Positions 1-8,922 of a stretch of DNA of 64,000 nucleotides are shown here, piece after piece; the first letter of the stretch is position 1; every line of letters begins with the position of its first letter. The notes under the pieces are model-generated. The model ran no database searches. It had not been told where the DNA came from and saw only the letters and a list, made by a program, of their open reading frames with translations. The DNA comes from Bacteroidota bacterium (GTDB lineage: Bacteria > Bacteroidota > Ignavibacteria > Kapaibacteriales > UBA2268), in contig SCSM01000027.1 in NCBI GenBank assembly GCA_004322215.1, positions 174,551-238,550 on the forward strand. Direction: 5' to 3'. A program made the position numbers and the translations under genes.

Positions 1-1681
1 CCCAACCATTGAGAATTTTGATACCTTCTTCCTGTGCTTCTCTTATTTCATCCTCGTATGCAGGCATTTCGTTGAATTGTTCGAGGCAGACAATAGTTAC
101 ATCTTTTGCTTTCAATCTGACTGCACATCGTGCGGCATCGGTAGCCACATTACCACCACCAATAACAACAACGGATTTCCCTTCAAAATAATCATCCGGT
201 AAGCTTTTCTTTGCCAGTGAATTTAAAAACTCCACACCATAATTGACAGAAACATCATCGGATATTTGAATTGGCAATCGTCTGCTTTTTGATAGTCCGA
301 CACTTATAAATACAGAATCCGTGCCATTACCGAGCAATGCATCGAGTGTTATATCTTTTCCAAATATTGTATTGGTTTTAACATTAATACCGGAACTTAA
401 AATCCAATTTGTATCTCTATTTAACACATCTTCTGATAATCTGTATCGGGGAATACCATATCTTAGCATGCCACCTATTTCGCTTTCTTTTTCATAAAGG
501 ATAACATTATGTCCTTTCAGTGAAAGAAAATGTGCGGCTGAAAGACCGGCAGGACCTGCTCCTATTACTGTAACATTCTTCCCGGTGTTCTCTTTTAATT
601 TTTTTGGAGGTTTCAATACACTGTTTGTCATGGCATAATCTTTAATCAATCTTATGCTCATTGCATTTTTATTTGTATTAGGCACTGACAGCAAATCATT
701 CTTCTTGCAGGCAGTTTCGCAAGGATGGAAGCATACCTTACCCAGAACCGAAGGAAGTGGAAGACTTGCTGAAATCACATCCGCAGCATCCTGTGGCTTT
801 CCTTCCCGAACCAGCCGTACATACTGTGGAATATCAACTTCACCGGGACAACTTGCTTTGCAGGGAACAAAATCTTTGTATTCCTTCAATCTTGGACTCA
901 CCTTATCCATAATTGCACCTGTCGGGCAAACCTCAACGCATGAGCCGCAGAACCGGCATGCCGCATTATCGAGTAAAGAACCATCAACAGTCCCTACAAC
1001 TAATTTCCCATTGTTAATAACAGCGCCGAGAGCATATACTCCTTTTACCTGCTGGCAAACTCTTACACATCTGCCACATCCAATACATAAATTATAATCA
1101 CGATTGAATAGCGGGTCTTCTGTAATTCTCGGTAAATTTCTGAACTGGTATCTCGGTGTTTCAGGAGCTATTCCGACATAATCTGAAACTCTCTGAATTT
1201 CGCAATTGTTCAATAATGCACAACATCTTTCATTGAATACAACATTTCCGGGGCATACATCGGTCATCGGGATACATCCTTCTCTCTGGGCGCAGGTCAG
1301 GCAGGAATGAGGATGTGTTGCAAGTATTTTCGAAAGATTTTCTCTCCGTCTTGTTATGATTGATTCATTTTCCGTAATGATTTTCATTCCTTGCCGCACA
1401 GGTATTTTGCATGATGGTAACATTTCAGATTTATCTTCATCCATAACAAGACAAACACCACAGCCCCTTATGGAATCAATCGTAGCTCCGGCATCATTCT
1501 CTATTTTATTTTCACCCTGGTAAATGAAAGGTGATAATTCGACGGTATTAAAATGCCCTAAATCGGGATGACTGCACAATACGGGAATATATATACCTAC
1601 GGAAGCTGCTGCATCCAGTACAGTCATGCCTTCCGGGACATTAATCTCTATATTGTTAATTGTTAAACTTATCTGATTCAT
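1..1681 (-). CDS. bzdV: Fe-S/flavin NAD(P)H:ferredoxin oxidoreductase, BzdV/KorC-like (3' end outside window)
   Basis: I translated the open frame by hand from the ATG at 1681 to the window edge: about 560 codons without a stop. The N-terminus is a NuoG-type [2Fe-2S] domain (Cys36, 74, 77, 91), then a His/Cys segment (C127, C130, C136) and two 4Cys clusters (C199-x2-C-x2-C-x3-C and C242-x2-C-x2-C-x3-C). From residue ~280 it is GltD-like, with an FAD-binding GAGPAGL at 374-380 and a second Rossmann GGGN at ~500. This fits a soluble flavoprotein that passes electrons from NAD(P)H to ferredoxin. It starts 32 bp behind the ferredoxin gene and ends the reductase operon, as bzdV accompanies bzdNOPQM in Azoarcus. 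The exact nucleotide donor and the C-terminus cannot be judged here. Confidence 0.85.
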   Translation of the reverse strand, partial: MNQISLTINNIEINVPEGMTVLDAAASVGIYIPVLCSHPDLGHFNTVELSPFIYQGENKIENDAGATIDSIRGCGVCLVMDEDKSEMLPSCKIPVRQGMKIITENESIITRRRENLSKILATHPHSCLTCAQREGCIPMTDVCPGNVVFNERCCALLNNCEIQRVSDYVGIAPETPRYQFRNLPRITEDPLFNRDYNLCIGCGRCVRVCQQVKGVYALGAVINNGKLVVGTVDGSLLDNAACRFCGSCVEVCPTGAIMDKVSPRLKEYKDFVPCKASCPGEVDIPQYVRLVREGKPQDAADVISASLPLPSVLGKVCFHPCETACKKNDLLSVPNTNKNAMSIRLIKDYAMTNSVLKPPKKLKENTGKNVTVIGAGPAGLSAAHFLSLKGHNVILYEKESEIGGMLRYGIPRYRLSEDVLNRDTNWILSSGINVKTNTIFGKDITLDALLGNGTDSVFISVGLSKSRRLPIQISDDVSVNYGVEFLNSLAKKSLPDDYFEGKSVVVIGGGNVATDAARCAVRLKAKDVTIVCLEQFNEMPAYEDEIREAQEEGIKILNGW

Positions 1682-1713
1682 AATTTATTACCAGCCTAAC
1701 AACTTTCTAAATC

Positions 1714-2001
1714 TCACCACGAATGTACGATAGCATCCAGCTTGCAAGCCATTATGCAGGGAATATTTTTCATATTCGCTTCCGGTTTGCAGGGTGAACA
1801 GGAATATTTAATTTTTTTCCTTTCAGATTCTTTAACTGCAGCCATTTTGTCATCAGCCATCGGGTCGAAATCATTATCCCTGATTTCAAGCACACCGGCA
1901 GGACAAACAGGCACACAATCGCCGCAACCATTGCATTTGTCGGTGTCAATACTAATGAAGTAATCACCCGAGCCATCTTTATATCCGAAATTTGCAATCA
2001 T
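1714..2001 (-). CDS. bzdM: 2[4Fe-4S] ferredoxin, electron donor to benzoyl-CoA reductase
   Basis: This 95-residue ferredoxin has a canonical first cluster motif (CNGCGDCVPVCP) and a second Cys set (C-x2-C, an insertion of about 11 residues, then C-x3-C) that is longer than in clostridial ferredoxins. Low-potential ferredoxins of this kind feed electrons to class I benzoyl-CoA reductases. It lies 15 bp downstream of the ATPase subunit gene and 32 bp upstream of the oxidoreductase, so it is almost certainly co-transcribed as the link between the two. An AAGGA ribosome site sits just before the ATG. The symbol follows the Azoarcus gene order and is by analogy. Confidence 0.9.
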   Translation of the reverse strand: MIANFGYKDGSGDYFISIDTDKCNGCGDCVPVCPAGVLEIRDNDFDPMADDKMAAVKESERKKIKYSCSPCKPEANMKNIPCIMACKLDAIVHSW

Positions 2002-2016
2002 ACTTTTCCTTATTAA

Positions 2017-2883
2017 TTATTTTCTTTCTTTTTCAACGAGTGCTTTTGCAAATAATGCCGCACCCAAAGCACCTGCAATCTGCGAATCGTAGTTTGTCTG
2101 CAAAGTTTCAATTCCAAGTTCTTTGAGCAGTCTTCTTACAACACCCGAATTTTTTGCAATGCCGCCTGTAATAACAAAATCTTTTTCAACTCCGATTCTG
2201 TCGAGTAAAGTTACAACTCTGTGAGCCATCGCTGAACAATAGGCAGCAATAACCTTATTCTTGGGCCAACCTTCTCTCAGCAATCCGGTAGCTTCTGTTT
2301 TTGCGAACACGACACAAGTGCTGCTGACAGGTGGAGGTTCCTCCTCGACACCAAAAGATAAATCACCGATTTCTTCAATCGGAACAGATAATAAATCAGC
2401 AAAAACTTCCATGCCTCTGCCGGTTCCGGCAGCGCATTTATCATTCATCAGAAAATTAGCAACTTTTCCTTTTTCATCACAGCGGATTGCCTTGCAGTCC
2501 TGTCCGCCCATATCGAGAATTGTTCTTACCGAGCCGCCATACATCAGGTTTGCTCCTCTTGCGTGGCAGGCAATTTCTGTTATTGTTTTATTGGCAAACG
2601 GAACATTTACTCTGCCATAACCTGTTCCGATTACATAGTGTATATTCTCAAGTTTCATTCCTGAGCCATCCAGAGCCCAGTTCATTGCATTGACTGCACT
2701 CTGCGGGCTGTCGGAGCCGGTTCTCATGCTTGAATAAGCATATAATTCTCCATCGACAAGGATCACTGCCTGTGAGCTCACAGAGCCGACATCAACGCCA
2801 CTGCTGATAATTGAACCGCCCTTCCAGTCAATATTTTCATTCTTCCAGTTATATTCTTTCCAACGCCAGAACTCCTGTGCCAT
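2017..2883 (-). CDS. bzdQ: Benzoyl-CoA reductase ATPase/activator subunit, BzdQ type
   Basis: This 288-residue ASKHA-fold ATPase belongs to the BadF/BadG/BcrA/BcrD family. It has the phosphate-binding GVDVGSVSSQAV at ~29-40, DMGGQDCKAI, NDKCAAGTGRG with a conserved cluster Cys, and STCVVFAKTEATG with a second one. In the family a homologous pair of subunits shares one [4Fe-4S] cluster between them and couples ATP hydrolysis to electron transfer. The ~28-residue Trp/Lys-rich N-terminal extension before the first strand is preceded by GGAGAAGTAAATG, so the upstream start is supported. Its length (~290, not the ~440 of Thauera BcrA) points to the Azoarcus Bzd subtype. Partner of the next gene upstream. 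Confidence 0.9.
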   Translation of the reverse strand: MAQEFWRWKEYNWKNENIDWKGGSIISSGVDVGSVSSQAVILVDGELYAYSSMRTGSDSPQSAVNAMNWALDGSGMKLENIHYVIGTGYGRVNVPFANKTITEIACHARGANLMYGGSVRTILDMGGQDCKAIRCDEKGKVANFLMNDKCAAGTGRGMEVFADLLSVPIEEIGDLSFGVEEEPPPVSSTCVVFAKTEATGLLREGWPKNKVIAAYCSAMAHRVVTLLDRIGVEKDFVITGGIAKNSGVVRRLLKELGIETLQTNYDSQIAGALGAALFAKALVEKERK

Positions 2884-2936
2884 TTACTTCTCCATTTATA
2901 TTATTAATATTTTCATTATTCACTGTTAGTTATTCA

Positions 2937-3698
2937 TTATTCACTAATAAGAGCTGCCCCGTAAGCCGAGATATATTCAGGATTATCGGGTATTATTATT
3001 TCGGATTCGAGTGCTTTTTTCAATGATTGCACAAAGCCGATATTTTTCGCCATTCCACCAATTAACTCAATATCCTTTTCAAAGCCGACTTTTCTTGCCA
3101 TCGAAGTTATACGGGATGCAACTGCATCATTCACTGCTTTTGCAATATCTTTCTTTTCAGTTTTTGCGTGAAGAAGCGATACAACTTCCGATTCTGCAAA
3201 TACTGCACACTGTGCATTTAATGGAATTTCCTTATCGGATTGCAGTGATATAGAACCGAAATCTTCAACGGGAATTTCCAATGCCCTCGACATTGCTTCG
3301 ATAAAAGCCCCTGCACCGGCTGCACATTTTTCGTTCAGAGCAAAATCTATAATCTTTCCATCGGCATCGCATCTTATTGTTCTGCCTTCTTCGGCACCTA
3401 CGTCAATCACACATCTTACCGAAGGGAGCAATGCTGCTGCACCTTTTGATGCCGCTGTTACTTCAGTTACACTTTTATTTGCAAAATCTGCGGCTTTTCT
3501 TCCGCTTCCGGTTGATGTTATTGAATTAATCTGTTCCGGCGTTATTCCGGCTTGCTTTACAACATCATCAAAAAGTTGCTTTGTAGTTATTTGCGTTTCA
3601 AAACCGGCAAGAGTCAGCCCCTTTGCAAGAATTTCACCATCCTTCAAAACAACGATTTTTATATTTTTTGCACCTACATCTATTCCTACATTTATCAT
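2937..3698 (-). CDS. bzdP: Benzoyl-CoA reductase ATPase/activator subunit, BzdP type
   Basis: This 253-residue second ASKHA ATPase is homologous to its downstream neighbour. It carries GIDVGAKN at the N-terminus, the nucleotide-site segment DVGAEEGRTI, NEKCAAGAGAF with the cluster Cys, NAQCAVFAESE with a second Cys, and GGMAKN near the C-terminus. It would pair with BzdQ to form the ATP-hydrolysing electron activase of the reductase. GAGGTATAT precedes the ATG. The gene follows bzdO by 27 bp and leads bzdQ by 53 bp. It is slightly shorter than typical BcrD/BzdP proteins, but all core motifs are present. A 2-hydroxyacyl-CoA dehydratase activator would be a single homodimeric gene, which argues for the benzoyl-CoA reductase assignment. 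Confidence 0.88.
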   Translation of the reverse strand: MINVGIDVGAKNIKIVVLKDGEILAKGLTLAGFETQITTKQLFDDVVKQAGITPEQINSITSTGSGRKAADFANKSVTEVTAASKGAAALLPSVRCVIDVGAEEGRTIRCDADGKIIDFALNEKCAAGAGAFIEAMSRALEIPVEDFGSISLQSDKEIPLNAQCAVFAESEVVSLLHAKTEKKDIAKAVNDAVASRITSMARKVGFEKDIELIGGMAKNIGFVQSLKKALESEIIIPDNPEYISAYGAALISE

Positions 3699-3725
3699 AT
3701 ATACCTCATAAATTTTATTATACTT

Positions 3726-5036
3726 TTAATGAATTTGGTTCATACCTAAGGTTTCCATAAAAGAATCTATTCTGCCCATAGTTTTTGCTTCGTCGAATTC
3801 TCTCTCGTCACCCATATTTCCTTCAAAAGTCATTACCGGGTAACCGGCATCAATCAGTGCTAAACGGTTTTCTGCAATACCAAGCGAAAGACCTTCGCAG
3901 CCACGGTTGTAGTGGAGCATTATTCCGTCGAGCTTCCATTCCTTAGCAATTCTAATCATCATATCACTCTTGATATGCGGTGAATAGAAATGCTGCCACT
4001 CGGGTTTGCTCAGATTCCAGTCTGCAAGTATTCTCAAAGCCTGGTCACGGGTTTCAATCTTTATTCCATTCTGTTGAGGAGTTGTTCTTGGTCCCCAGGT
4101 GCCATCGGGTTTATCTTCCCAAACACCAATCAATCCGAATGTATAAAGTGAGCCGATTGAAACTGCCCCGAAATTTTCGAGGTACCTGAATACATTCAGA
4201 AATCCCCAGGGTGGTTGTGTGTCGGACATCAATCTGCACCTTTCGTGGGCTGTTGCTGCTATTTGGTTTTCTGCCCTGTATTTGACCTCATCACGCAATT
4301 CCTCGTAAAAGTCGGCAGTGGTTTTAGCATGTTTCTCCAATGTTCCGAGAACGTAAAGCGAGTACATGGATTTTTCATCGAGTGGTGCAGGAATACCTTT
4401 GTTCAACCGGCAAACTTCAGCCCAGACTGAAGTCGCTCTGCACTCGTTATTCACGGCCTCAATCAACAAATCATCATTGTATCTTCTGCCTGTAACTTTC
4501 TCGAGCCATTCAATTCCCTCATGCATTTGACTGACTAAATAATCAATCCTGCTTTCTGTTACGTCCTGATAGGGACCGACAGCTACATCAATGCTGTAAG
4601 TAGGGACACCTCCACCTTCGAGTTCATTTGCGACCTGGTACCATTTGGCATGACTGCAGCATATATGGTCCTGCCACATAAAATCGGGCTTTGGAAATTT
4701 ACCGCCGTATAAAAATTCATCGAGAATTATAGAACCCCAATAGGTACGCATATAGGAACATAAATCCCTTGCATAACCTTTCTTTTCCGTTGCTTCGAGA
4801 CAACGCAAAGAAAATTCTTTATTGAATGCAATTCCAGCGGCATAAGGTTCTCCGGTAATCGGGAAGATGTCGTTTCCCAATCCGGCAGGTATGGCGCCGA
4901 AGCTCCACGCACCGCCAGCCCAGCGAAGTCCTCCATTATCGTGGGCATTTGCATATCTTTTATAAAAATTCGCTCTTAGCTCTTTTGCTTTATTCCAGCA
5001 TTTCAATTGTTCGGTTTTATATGTTGGTATTGCCAT
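3726..5036 (-). CDS. bzdO: Benzoyl-CoA reductase catalytic subunit, BzdO/BcrB type
   Basis: This is the large catalytic subunit (436 residues from the chosen start) of the HgdB/BcrB/BcrC superfamily. With BzdN it forms the module that binds benzoyl-CoA and the [4Fe-4S] clusters and reduces the ring by two electrons. Conserved stretches include the Trp/Gly-rich N-terminus ([14 protein letters not shown]), the Cys-containing [13 protein letters not shown] and [12 protein letters not shown] near the C-terminus. An upstream ATG exists at 5051, but AAGGAG lies inside that stretch and is ideally placed for the ATG at 5036, so I use MAIPTYK as the start. It follows bzdN directly, implying translational coupling. 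Length matches the family. Confidence 0.9.
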   Translation of the reverse strand: MAIPTYKTEQLKCWNKAKELRANFYKRYANAHDNGGLRWAGGAWSFGAIPAGLGNDIFPITGEPYAAGIAFNKEFSLRCLEATEKKGYARDLCSYMRTYWGSIILDEFLYGGKFPKPDFMWQDHICCSHAKWYQVANELEGGGVPTYSIDVAVGPYQDVTESRIDYLVSQMHEGIEWLEKVTGRRYNDDLLIEAVNNECRATSVWAEVCRLNKGIPAPLDEKSMYSLYVLGTLEKHAKTTADFYEELRDEVKYRAENQIAATAHERCRLMSDTQPPWGFLNVFRYLENFGAVSIGSLYTFGLIGVWEDKPDGTWGPRTTPQQNGIKIETRDQALRILADWNLSKPEWQHFYSPHIKSDMMIRIAKEWKLDGIMLHYNRGCEGLSLGIAENRLALIDAGYPVMTFEGNMGDEREFDEAKTMGRIDSFMETLGMNQIH

Positions 5037-5051
5037 TATTTTCTCCTTCAT

Positions 5052-6182
5052 TTAAAATAAATCTTCTTCCTGGAGCATTTCCAGAAATGCCTCAACGCGT
5101 ATCTTGAACTGCCCTATAGGAACCGTCACGTCAAATTCCAGGAACAATGTTTTTATGTCATTTTCATTGAATGTTTTAATTATAGCCGGAATATCGAGTT
5201 CGTGAGGGTCACAGAATTTTTGCTGAATTACTATAGCACCCTTTGCATCGAAATCCTTCGCAAGTTTTAACAAATGCGGAATCCTGTTCCTTTCAATCCA
5301 GTCCTTGCTCGGACAGGCAGGACGCTCAATATACCGTTTAGCTATTGATTCAAGCAAATCTCCCCTGTTAACATTTACGTTATTCCAGAAGTATCTTGTA
5401 CCTACACAATGGTCGTCAATCACAACCGTTCCGCCAACAGATTCCACCATGCGGACAAAAGGAATGTCGTCATCTTCACTGCCAAGTATCATTAAACGGG
5501 TTCCTTTATTGACAGAATTGATAGCTCCTCCTTCAAGCTGCTCGACAAGACTTTTCAGCAATGGTGAATGTTCTCTTTTGTCAACCATCTGCTGAGACAT
5601 GGCAACCTGCATTGCTTCTTCACCTGATACAGGAGGTGTATCATTTTTTCTGAACGAATAAAGTTTATGCATCAAACTTCTGTTTTCGTTCATTATTTCT
5701 ATCCCTTTTTTCAAATCATCGTTAGTTATTTCCCTGCCTGTCCATTTTTCAACCGCACTTTTGAATTGCTTTAATTCTGCAGTCAGATATGGCACTGCAT
5801 GCTTGCTTTGTACATTATTAGGCATGGGAAGATAATATGAGAAACTTTGTGGAATATGCTTCACCCAGCTTGTGTATGCCTGTCGTATATGAAGACAGGA
5901 TTGCGAAATCATCACTCCGTCCAGATAATCATATCTTCCTTTCAAACCCTGTGCAAGACAATCCCTGCAGAACGGACAAAACATTCCGAATATATGTGGT
6001 TCAGTTACATCCTGTGGTTCGTGGCTCCCTAAAATCCTTATAGGAAGAATATCGGCAGCATACAAAATCTCTTCAGGTACATAAGTGCAGAAGTATCCTA
6101 AAACTTTTCCTCCTGTTTTTTCCTTCCAATTTTTAGCGTATGCGTGTCTGTTTTCTTCCCAATCCCGAAACTGAGAAATCAT
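5052..6182 (-). CDS. bzdN: Benzoyl-CoA reductase catalytic subunit, BzdN/BcrC type
   Basis: This 376-residue protein of the HgdB/BcrC superfamily is the first gene of the reductase operon. It matches the smaller catalytic subunit of class I benzoyl-CoA reductase, with GYFCTYVPEEILYAADILP, then MFCPFCRDCLAQG supplying Cys ligands, and SQSCLHIRQAY. A C-terminal domain with QQKFCDPHE carries the last conserved Cys. The start is supported by AAAGGAG five bases before the ATG. A related family, 2-hydroxyacyl-CoA dehydratases, shares the fold. The presence of two different ATPase subunits, a ferredoxin and nearby dienoyl-CoA hydratase and oxoenoyl-CoA hydrolase genes makes benzoyl-CoA the best substrate call. 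Confidence 0.9.
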   Translation of the reverse strand: MISQFRDWEENRHAYAKNWKEKTGGKVLGYFCTYVPEEILYAADILPIRILGSHEPQDVTEPHIFGMFCPFCRDCLAQGLKGRYDYLDGVMISQSCLHIRQAYTSWVKHIPQSFSYYLPMPNNVQSKHAVPYLTAELKQFKSAVEKWTGREITNDDLKKGIEIMNENRSLMHKLYSFRKNDTPPVSGEEAMQVAMSQQMVDKREHSPLLKSLVEQLEGGAINSVNKGTRLMILGSEDDDIPFVRMVESVGGTVVIDDHCVGTRYFWNNVNVNRGDLLESIAKRYIERPACPSKDWIERNRIPHLLKLAKDFDAKGAIVIQQKFCDPHELDIPAIIKTFNENDIKTLFLEFDVTVPIGQFKIRVEAFLEMLQEEDLF

Positions 6183-6442
6183 GAAATCTCCTTTCCAAAA
6201 AATATATAGCAGTTATTGAACTATTCTTACTTTAATTATTCAAATTCAATTTATATCCGGGTTATGAGAGTTTACGTAATTAGTATGATATATAAAATTT
6301 ATAATTTTCAATTTTCAATAAATTTTAAATGTTCAATGTAAAATATTTAATAAATATTATTATCTCTTTCCTGTTTAAAATTAATTTAAAATCGGTCATT
6401 GAAAATTTACCTCTAACATAAACAATCATTTTGTATCATATT
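6183..6442. promoter_or_regulatory. AT-rich intergenic region ahead of the reductase operon
   Basis: This 260-bp gap lies between bzdN and the thiolase gene, both on the minus strand, and probably carries the bzd operon promoter. It contains an AT-rich inverted repeat at 6342-6358 (AATATTTA, one base, TAAATATT). I see no convincing terminator or known operator in it. Basis: position and visible palindrome only. Confidence 0.35.
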
Positions 6443-7633
6443 TTATAATTCTCTCTTAATAACTGTTGCAATACTAACACCTCCACCGCCGCATATAGCT
6501 GCAATGCCGAAGGTCTTATCCAATCTTTTTAATGCATGATATAGCGTAACAATAATCCTTGCTCCGCTTATACCTGTCGGATGACCAAGAGCAATAGCAC
6601 CACCATGTACATTCAACTTTGTCCTATCCCATTTCAGTTCTCTTTCATTTGCCAGAACCTGAATGGCAAATGCTTCATTCACTTCAATTAAATCCATATC
6701 ATCGAGATTCATTTTTGCATTTTTCAATGCTGCGGGAATCGAAAATGCAGGTCCCTCTCCCATTACTGATGGAGCCACAGCTATCTGTCCATACGATACA
6801 ATCGAGAACAATGGCTTTGCTCCTATTTCTTCAGCATGTTTCCTGTGAGTGATTACCAGGGCAGTTGAACCGTCGCTCAGTCCACATGAATTACCGGCAG
6901 AGACTGTCCCGTCCTTACGAAATGCAGGTGGTATCTTTGCCATTTTTCCTTTATCTATTTCATATCTAATCGTTTCATCTTTGTCGAATATTACAGGAGG
7001 GTTTTTACCAATGGCTGGTATTTCGACATGTGTAATCTCATCATTGAACCAGCCGTTCTTTTGAGCTGCAGCGGCTTTCAGGTGACTGCTTACTGCAAAT
7101 TCATCCTGCTCTTCTCTCGGAATTTTATATTTGTCGTAAAGGTTTTCAGCGGTTTCGCCCATTCCCTGCCCGATAAGCGGGTCAATGCTGTCGCTCCAAC
7201 CGTCTTCGAGAGTTTTGTTACCCATCTTGAAGCCGTCCCATCTGGCTCCTTTTAATAAATAAGGTATTGTACTCATGCTGTCGAATCCGCCGATGAGAAC
7301 CGTATCAGCTTCACCAAGACGGATTGCCTGGGAAGCAAAAACCAAAGCTTTCATACCAGACGGGCAAGCCATATTGAGTGTAACTACCGGAACAGAAATA
7401 TCCACTCCTCCACGAACGGATGCAGACCTTGCGGGATTCGGACCATTACCTGCCTGGCGGCAGCTTCCGAGGATTACTTCGTCAATTTGATTACCTTTTA
7501 GATTTGCGCGGCTCAGCGCTTCACGAATTGATACTGCACCCAAATCATAAGATGCAATAGATTTCAAACTACCGCCGAATTTTCCCATCGGCGTTCTCAC
7601 TGCCGAAACGGCAACGATGTCATTAAGTTCCAT
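6443..7633 (-). CDS. Acetyl-CoA C-acyltransferase (thiolase)
   Basis: This 396-residue thiolase has the full catalytic set: nucleophile Cys90 in NMACPSGMKAL, His351 in GHPTGISGAR and Cys381 in AICGGGG. It reversibly cleaves a 3-oxoacyl-CoA with CoA. In this locus a plausible role is splitting 3-oxopimeloyl-CoA, formed from the ring-opened benzoyl-CoA product, to glutaryl-CoA and acetyl-CoA. A biosynthetic acetoacetyl-CoA thiolase is the alternative. An AAGGA ribosome site precedes the ATG, and two strong palindromes lie just upstream (7643-7665 and 7698-7715). It is transcribed toward the reductase operon with a 260-bp gap, so it may have its own transcript. Confidence 0.92.
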   Translation of the reverse strand: MELNDIVAVSAVRTPMGKFGGSLKSIASYDLGAVSIREALSRANLKGNQIDEVILGSCRQAGNGPNPARSASVRGGVDISVPVVTLNMACPSGMKALVFASQAIRLGEADTVLIGGFDSMSTIPYLLKGARWDGFKMGNKTLEDGWSDSIDPLIGQGMGETAENLYDKYKIPREEQDEFAVSSHLKAAAAQKNGWFNDEITHVEIPAIGKNPPVIFDKDETIRYEIDKGKMAKIPPAFRKDGTVSAGNSCGLSDGSTALVITHRKHAEEIGAKPLFSIVSYGQIAVAPSVMGEGPAFSIPAALKNAKMNLDDMDLIEVNEAFAIQVLANERELKWDRTKLNVHGGAIALGHPTGISGARIIVTLYHALKRLDKTFGIAAICGGGGVSIATVIKREL

Positions 7634-7642
7634 GGTGTCCTT

Positions 7643-7665
7643 TCTATAAAGTAAACTCTTTATAG
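7643..7665. promoter_or_regulatory. 9-bp inverted repeat next to the thiolase ribosome site
   Basis: The arms TCTATAAAG and CTTTATAGA are perfect complements separated by six bases. The repeat lies about ten bases upstream of the thiolase ATG, directly next to its AAGGA. As RNA it would form a hairpin abutting the ribosome site; as DNA it could be an operator. Function is inference. Confidence 0.5.
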
Positions 7666-7697
7666 ATTTGGAATTGCTATCCGATATGCCATGCTCT

Positions 7698-7715
7698 GTT
7701 TGTAAGATTACAAAC
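7698..7715. promoter_or_regulatory. 18-bp palindrome, candidate operator
   Basis: GTTTGTAAGATTACAAAC is a perfect 8+2+8 inverted repeat 65 bp upstream of the thiolase start. The symmetry and size are typical of a site for a dimeric repressor such as the TetR-type regulators that often control acyl-CoA metabolism. No regulator gene is in the window, so the partner is unknown. Confidence 0.5.
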
Positions 7716-7906
7716 TCATTAAATCAAAGTTTATATTAAACTTCAACTTCTATTACATCCAATTGAAATGATATTTCCTTCTAAACAACCTCTGTTATAT
7801 ATTATGAAATATATTTTTTTATAAATGGATGCCAAAATTTTCCTCACTTACGTTCGGCTTTTTTCAGCATGGTATATTTTCATGGGAATTTATCCCAAAT
7901 CTATAT

Positions 7907-8650
7907 TTATATATACTGTCCACCATCAACCTTAATGACTTCGCCTGTAATATGCCTCGATAATTCACAACAAAGAAAACATACGACATCAGCGACTTCA
8001 TCCGGCTGGCCCATCCTGTTTAAAACAATTTCCTGTAATGCCGCAGAACGCACATTTTCGGGTGCATCTTTCATCATATCCGTTTCGATTAAACCCGGTG
8101 CAACTGCATTTACATTTACAGAATATTTTCCTAATTCTTTTGCTACTGCTTTTGTTAAGCCAATGATTCCCGCTTTTGAGGCAGAGTAATTCGATTGCCC
8201 GAACTTACCTCTCAGTCCGTTAATTGAAGTAACATTAACAATTTTGCCTGATTGCTGTTCGCGAAAGTGAGGAGAAACCGCACGTATGTAGTTAAAGTAG
8301 CCCTTCAGATTAATATCCAACACCTTATCCCACTGCTCTTCCGTCATCTTCCAAATCACTCCATCCCAATTTATCCCCGCATTATTGACCAAAATGTCAA
8401 TTCTTCCGAAACGGGAAATCACTTCACTAACCATTTTGTCTGCATCGTTAAAATTAGAAACATCTGACTGGACTGCAATACCCTGTCTGCCAATAGCTTC
8501 TATTTTCTTTATTGTCTCATCGGCTTCATCTTTATGCTTCCGATAATTCAAAGCTACATTAGCACCGTATTCTGCCAGTTTCAGAGAAATCGCATTTCCG
8601 ATTCCAATGCTTCCTCCTGTAACGATTGCAGATTTACCTTCAAGATTCAT
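7907..8650 (-). CDS. SDR-family 3-hydroxyacyl-CoA / 3-oxoacyl reductase
   Basis: This 247-residue classical short-chain dehydrogenase has the nucleotide site TGGSIGIG at 11-18, the structural NNAG, the catalytic Ser in NVTSING and Tyr/Lys in YSASK. The C-terminus is typical of FabG/PhaB-like proteins. It interconverts a 3-oxoacyl and a 3-hydroxyacyl thioester with NAD(P)H. Next to a thiolase and the benzoyl-CoA genes, the most useful role would be oxidation of 3-hydroxypimeloyl-CoA, the product of the ring-opening hydrolase. Acetoacetyl-CoA reduction (polyhydroxybutyrate) or fatty-acid synthesis remain possible. AAGGA precedes the ATG. It is separated from the thiolase by 273 bp. Confidence 0.85.
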   Translation of the reverse strand: MNLEGKSAIVTGGSIGIGNAISLKLAEYGANVALNYRKHKDEADETIKKIEAIGRQGIAVQSDVSNFNDADKMVSEVISRFGRIDILVNNAGINWDGVIWKMTEEQWDKVLDINLKGYFNYIRAVSPHFREQQSGKIVNVTSINGLRGKFGQSNYSASKAGIIGLTKAVAKELGKYSVNVNAVAPGLIETDMMKDAPENVRSAALQEIVLNRMGQPDEVADVVCFLCCELSRHITGEVIKVDGGQYI

Positions 8651-8922
8651 TTAAATTTCCTTAATATTTTTCAATGAACGTACAATTTTCAAGTTAATAA
8701 ATTATTTTCTTTAAAACAACAAATAACTATTCAAAAAGGGTACTAAAAACTGTAATATTTGTGTTGTTGTAGTATAATCAATTACACTGTTATTGATTTT
8801 TATAAGTTTGAAAAGACACTCATCAAGATTATCAATAATTATTATTATTTTGATTTTTGATTGTTGTGAATAATATCAAACTTTGGTAAATTGATTTTAC
8901 AAAATTTCGAATAAAAAGAACA
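8651..8922. promoter_or_regulatory. Divergent promoter region of the benzoyl-CoA locus
   Basis: This 272-bp AT-rich gap separates the minus-strand SDR/thiolase/reductase genes from the plus-strand methyltransferase-oah-dch genes, so promoters for both directions must lie here or nearby. An imperfect dyad (ATCAAT and ATTGAT nine bases apart, near 8778-8798) is visible. No recognised operator is seen. Confidence 0.4.

Noticed and set aside
9..1097. Plus-strand frames of 60 and 147 codons
   Set aside because: They lie antisense to the continuous minus-strand oxidoreductase frame, which has clear Fe-S and flavin motifs.
2017..6182. 2-hydroxyacyl-CoA dehydratase with activator
   Set aside because: Two different ATPase subunits, a ferredoxin, dch and oah in the same locus point to benzoyl-CoA reductase.
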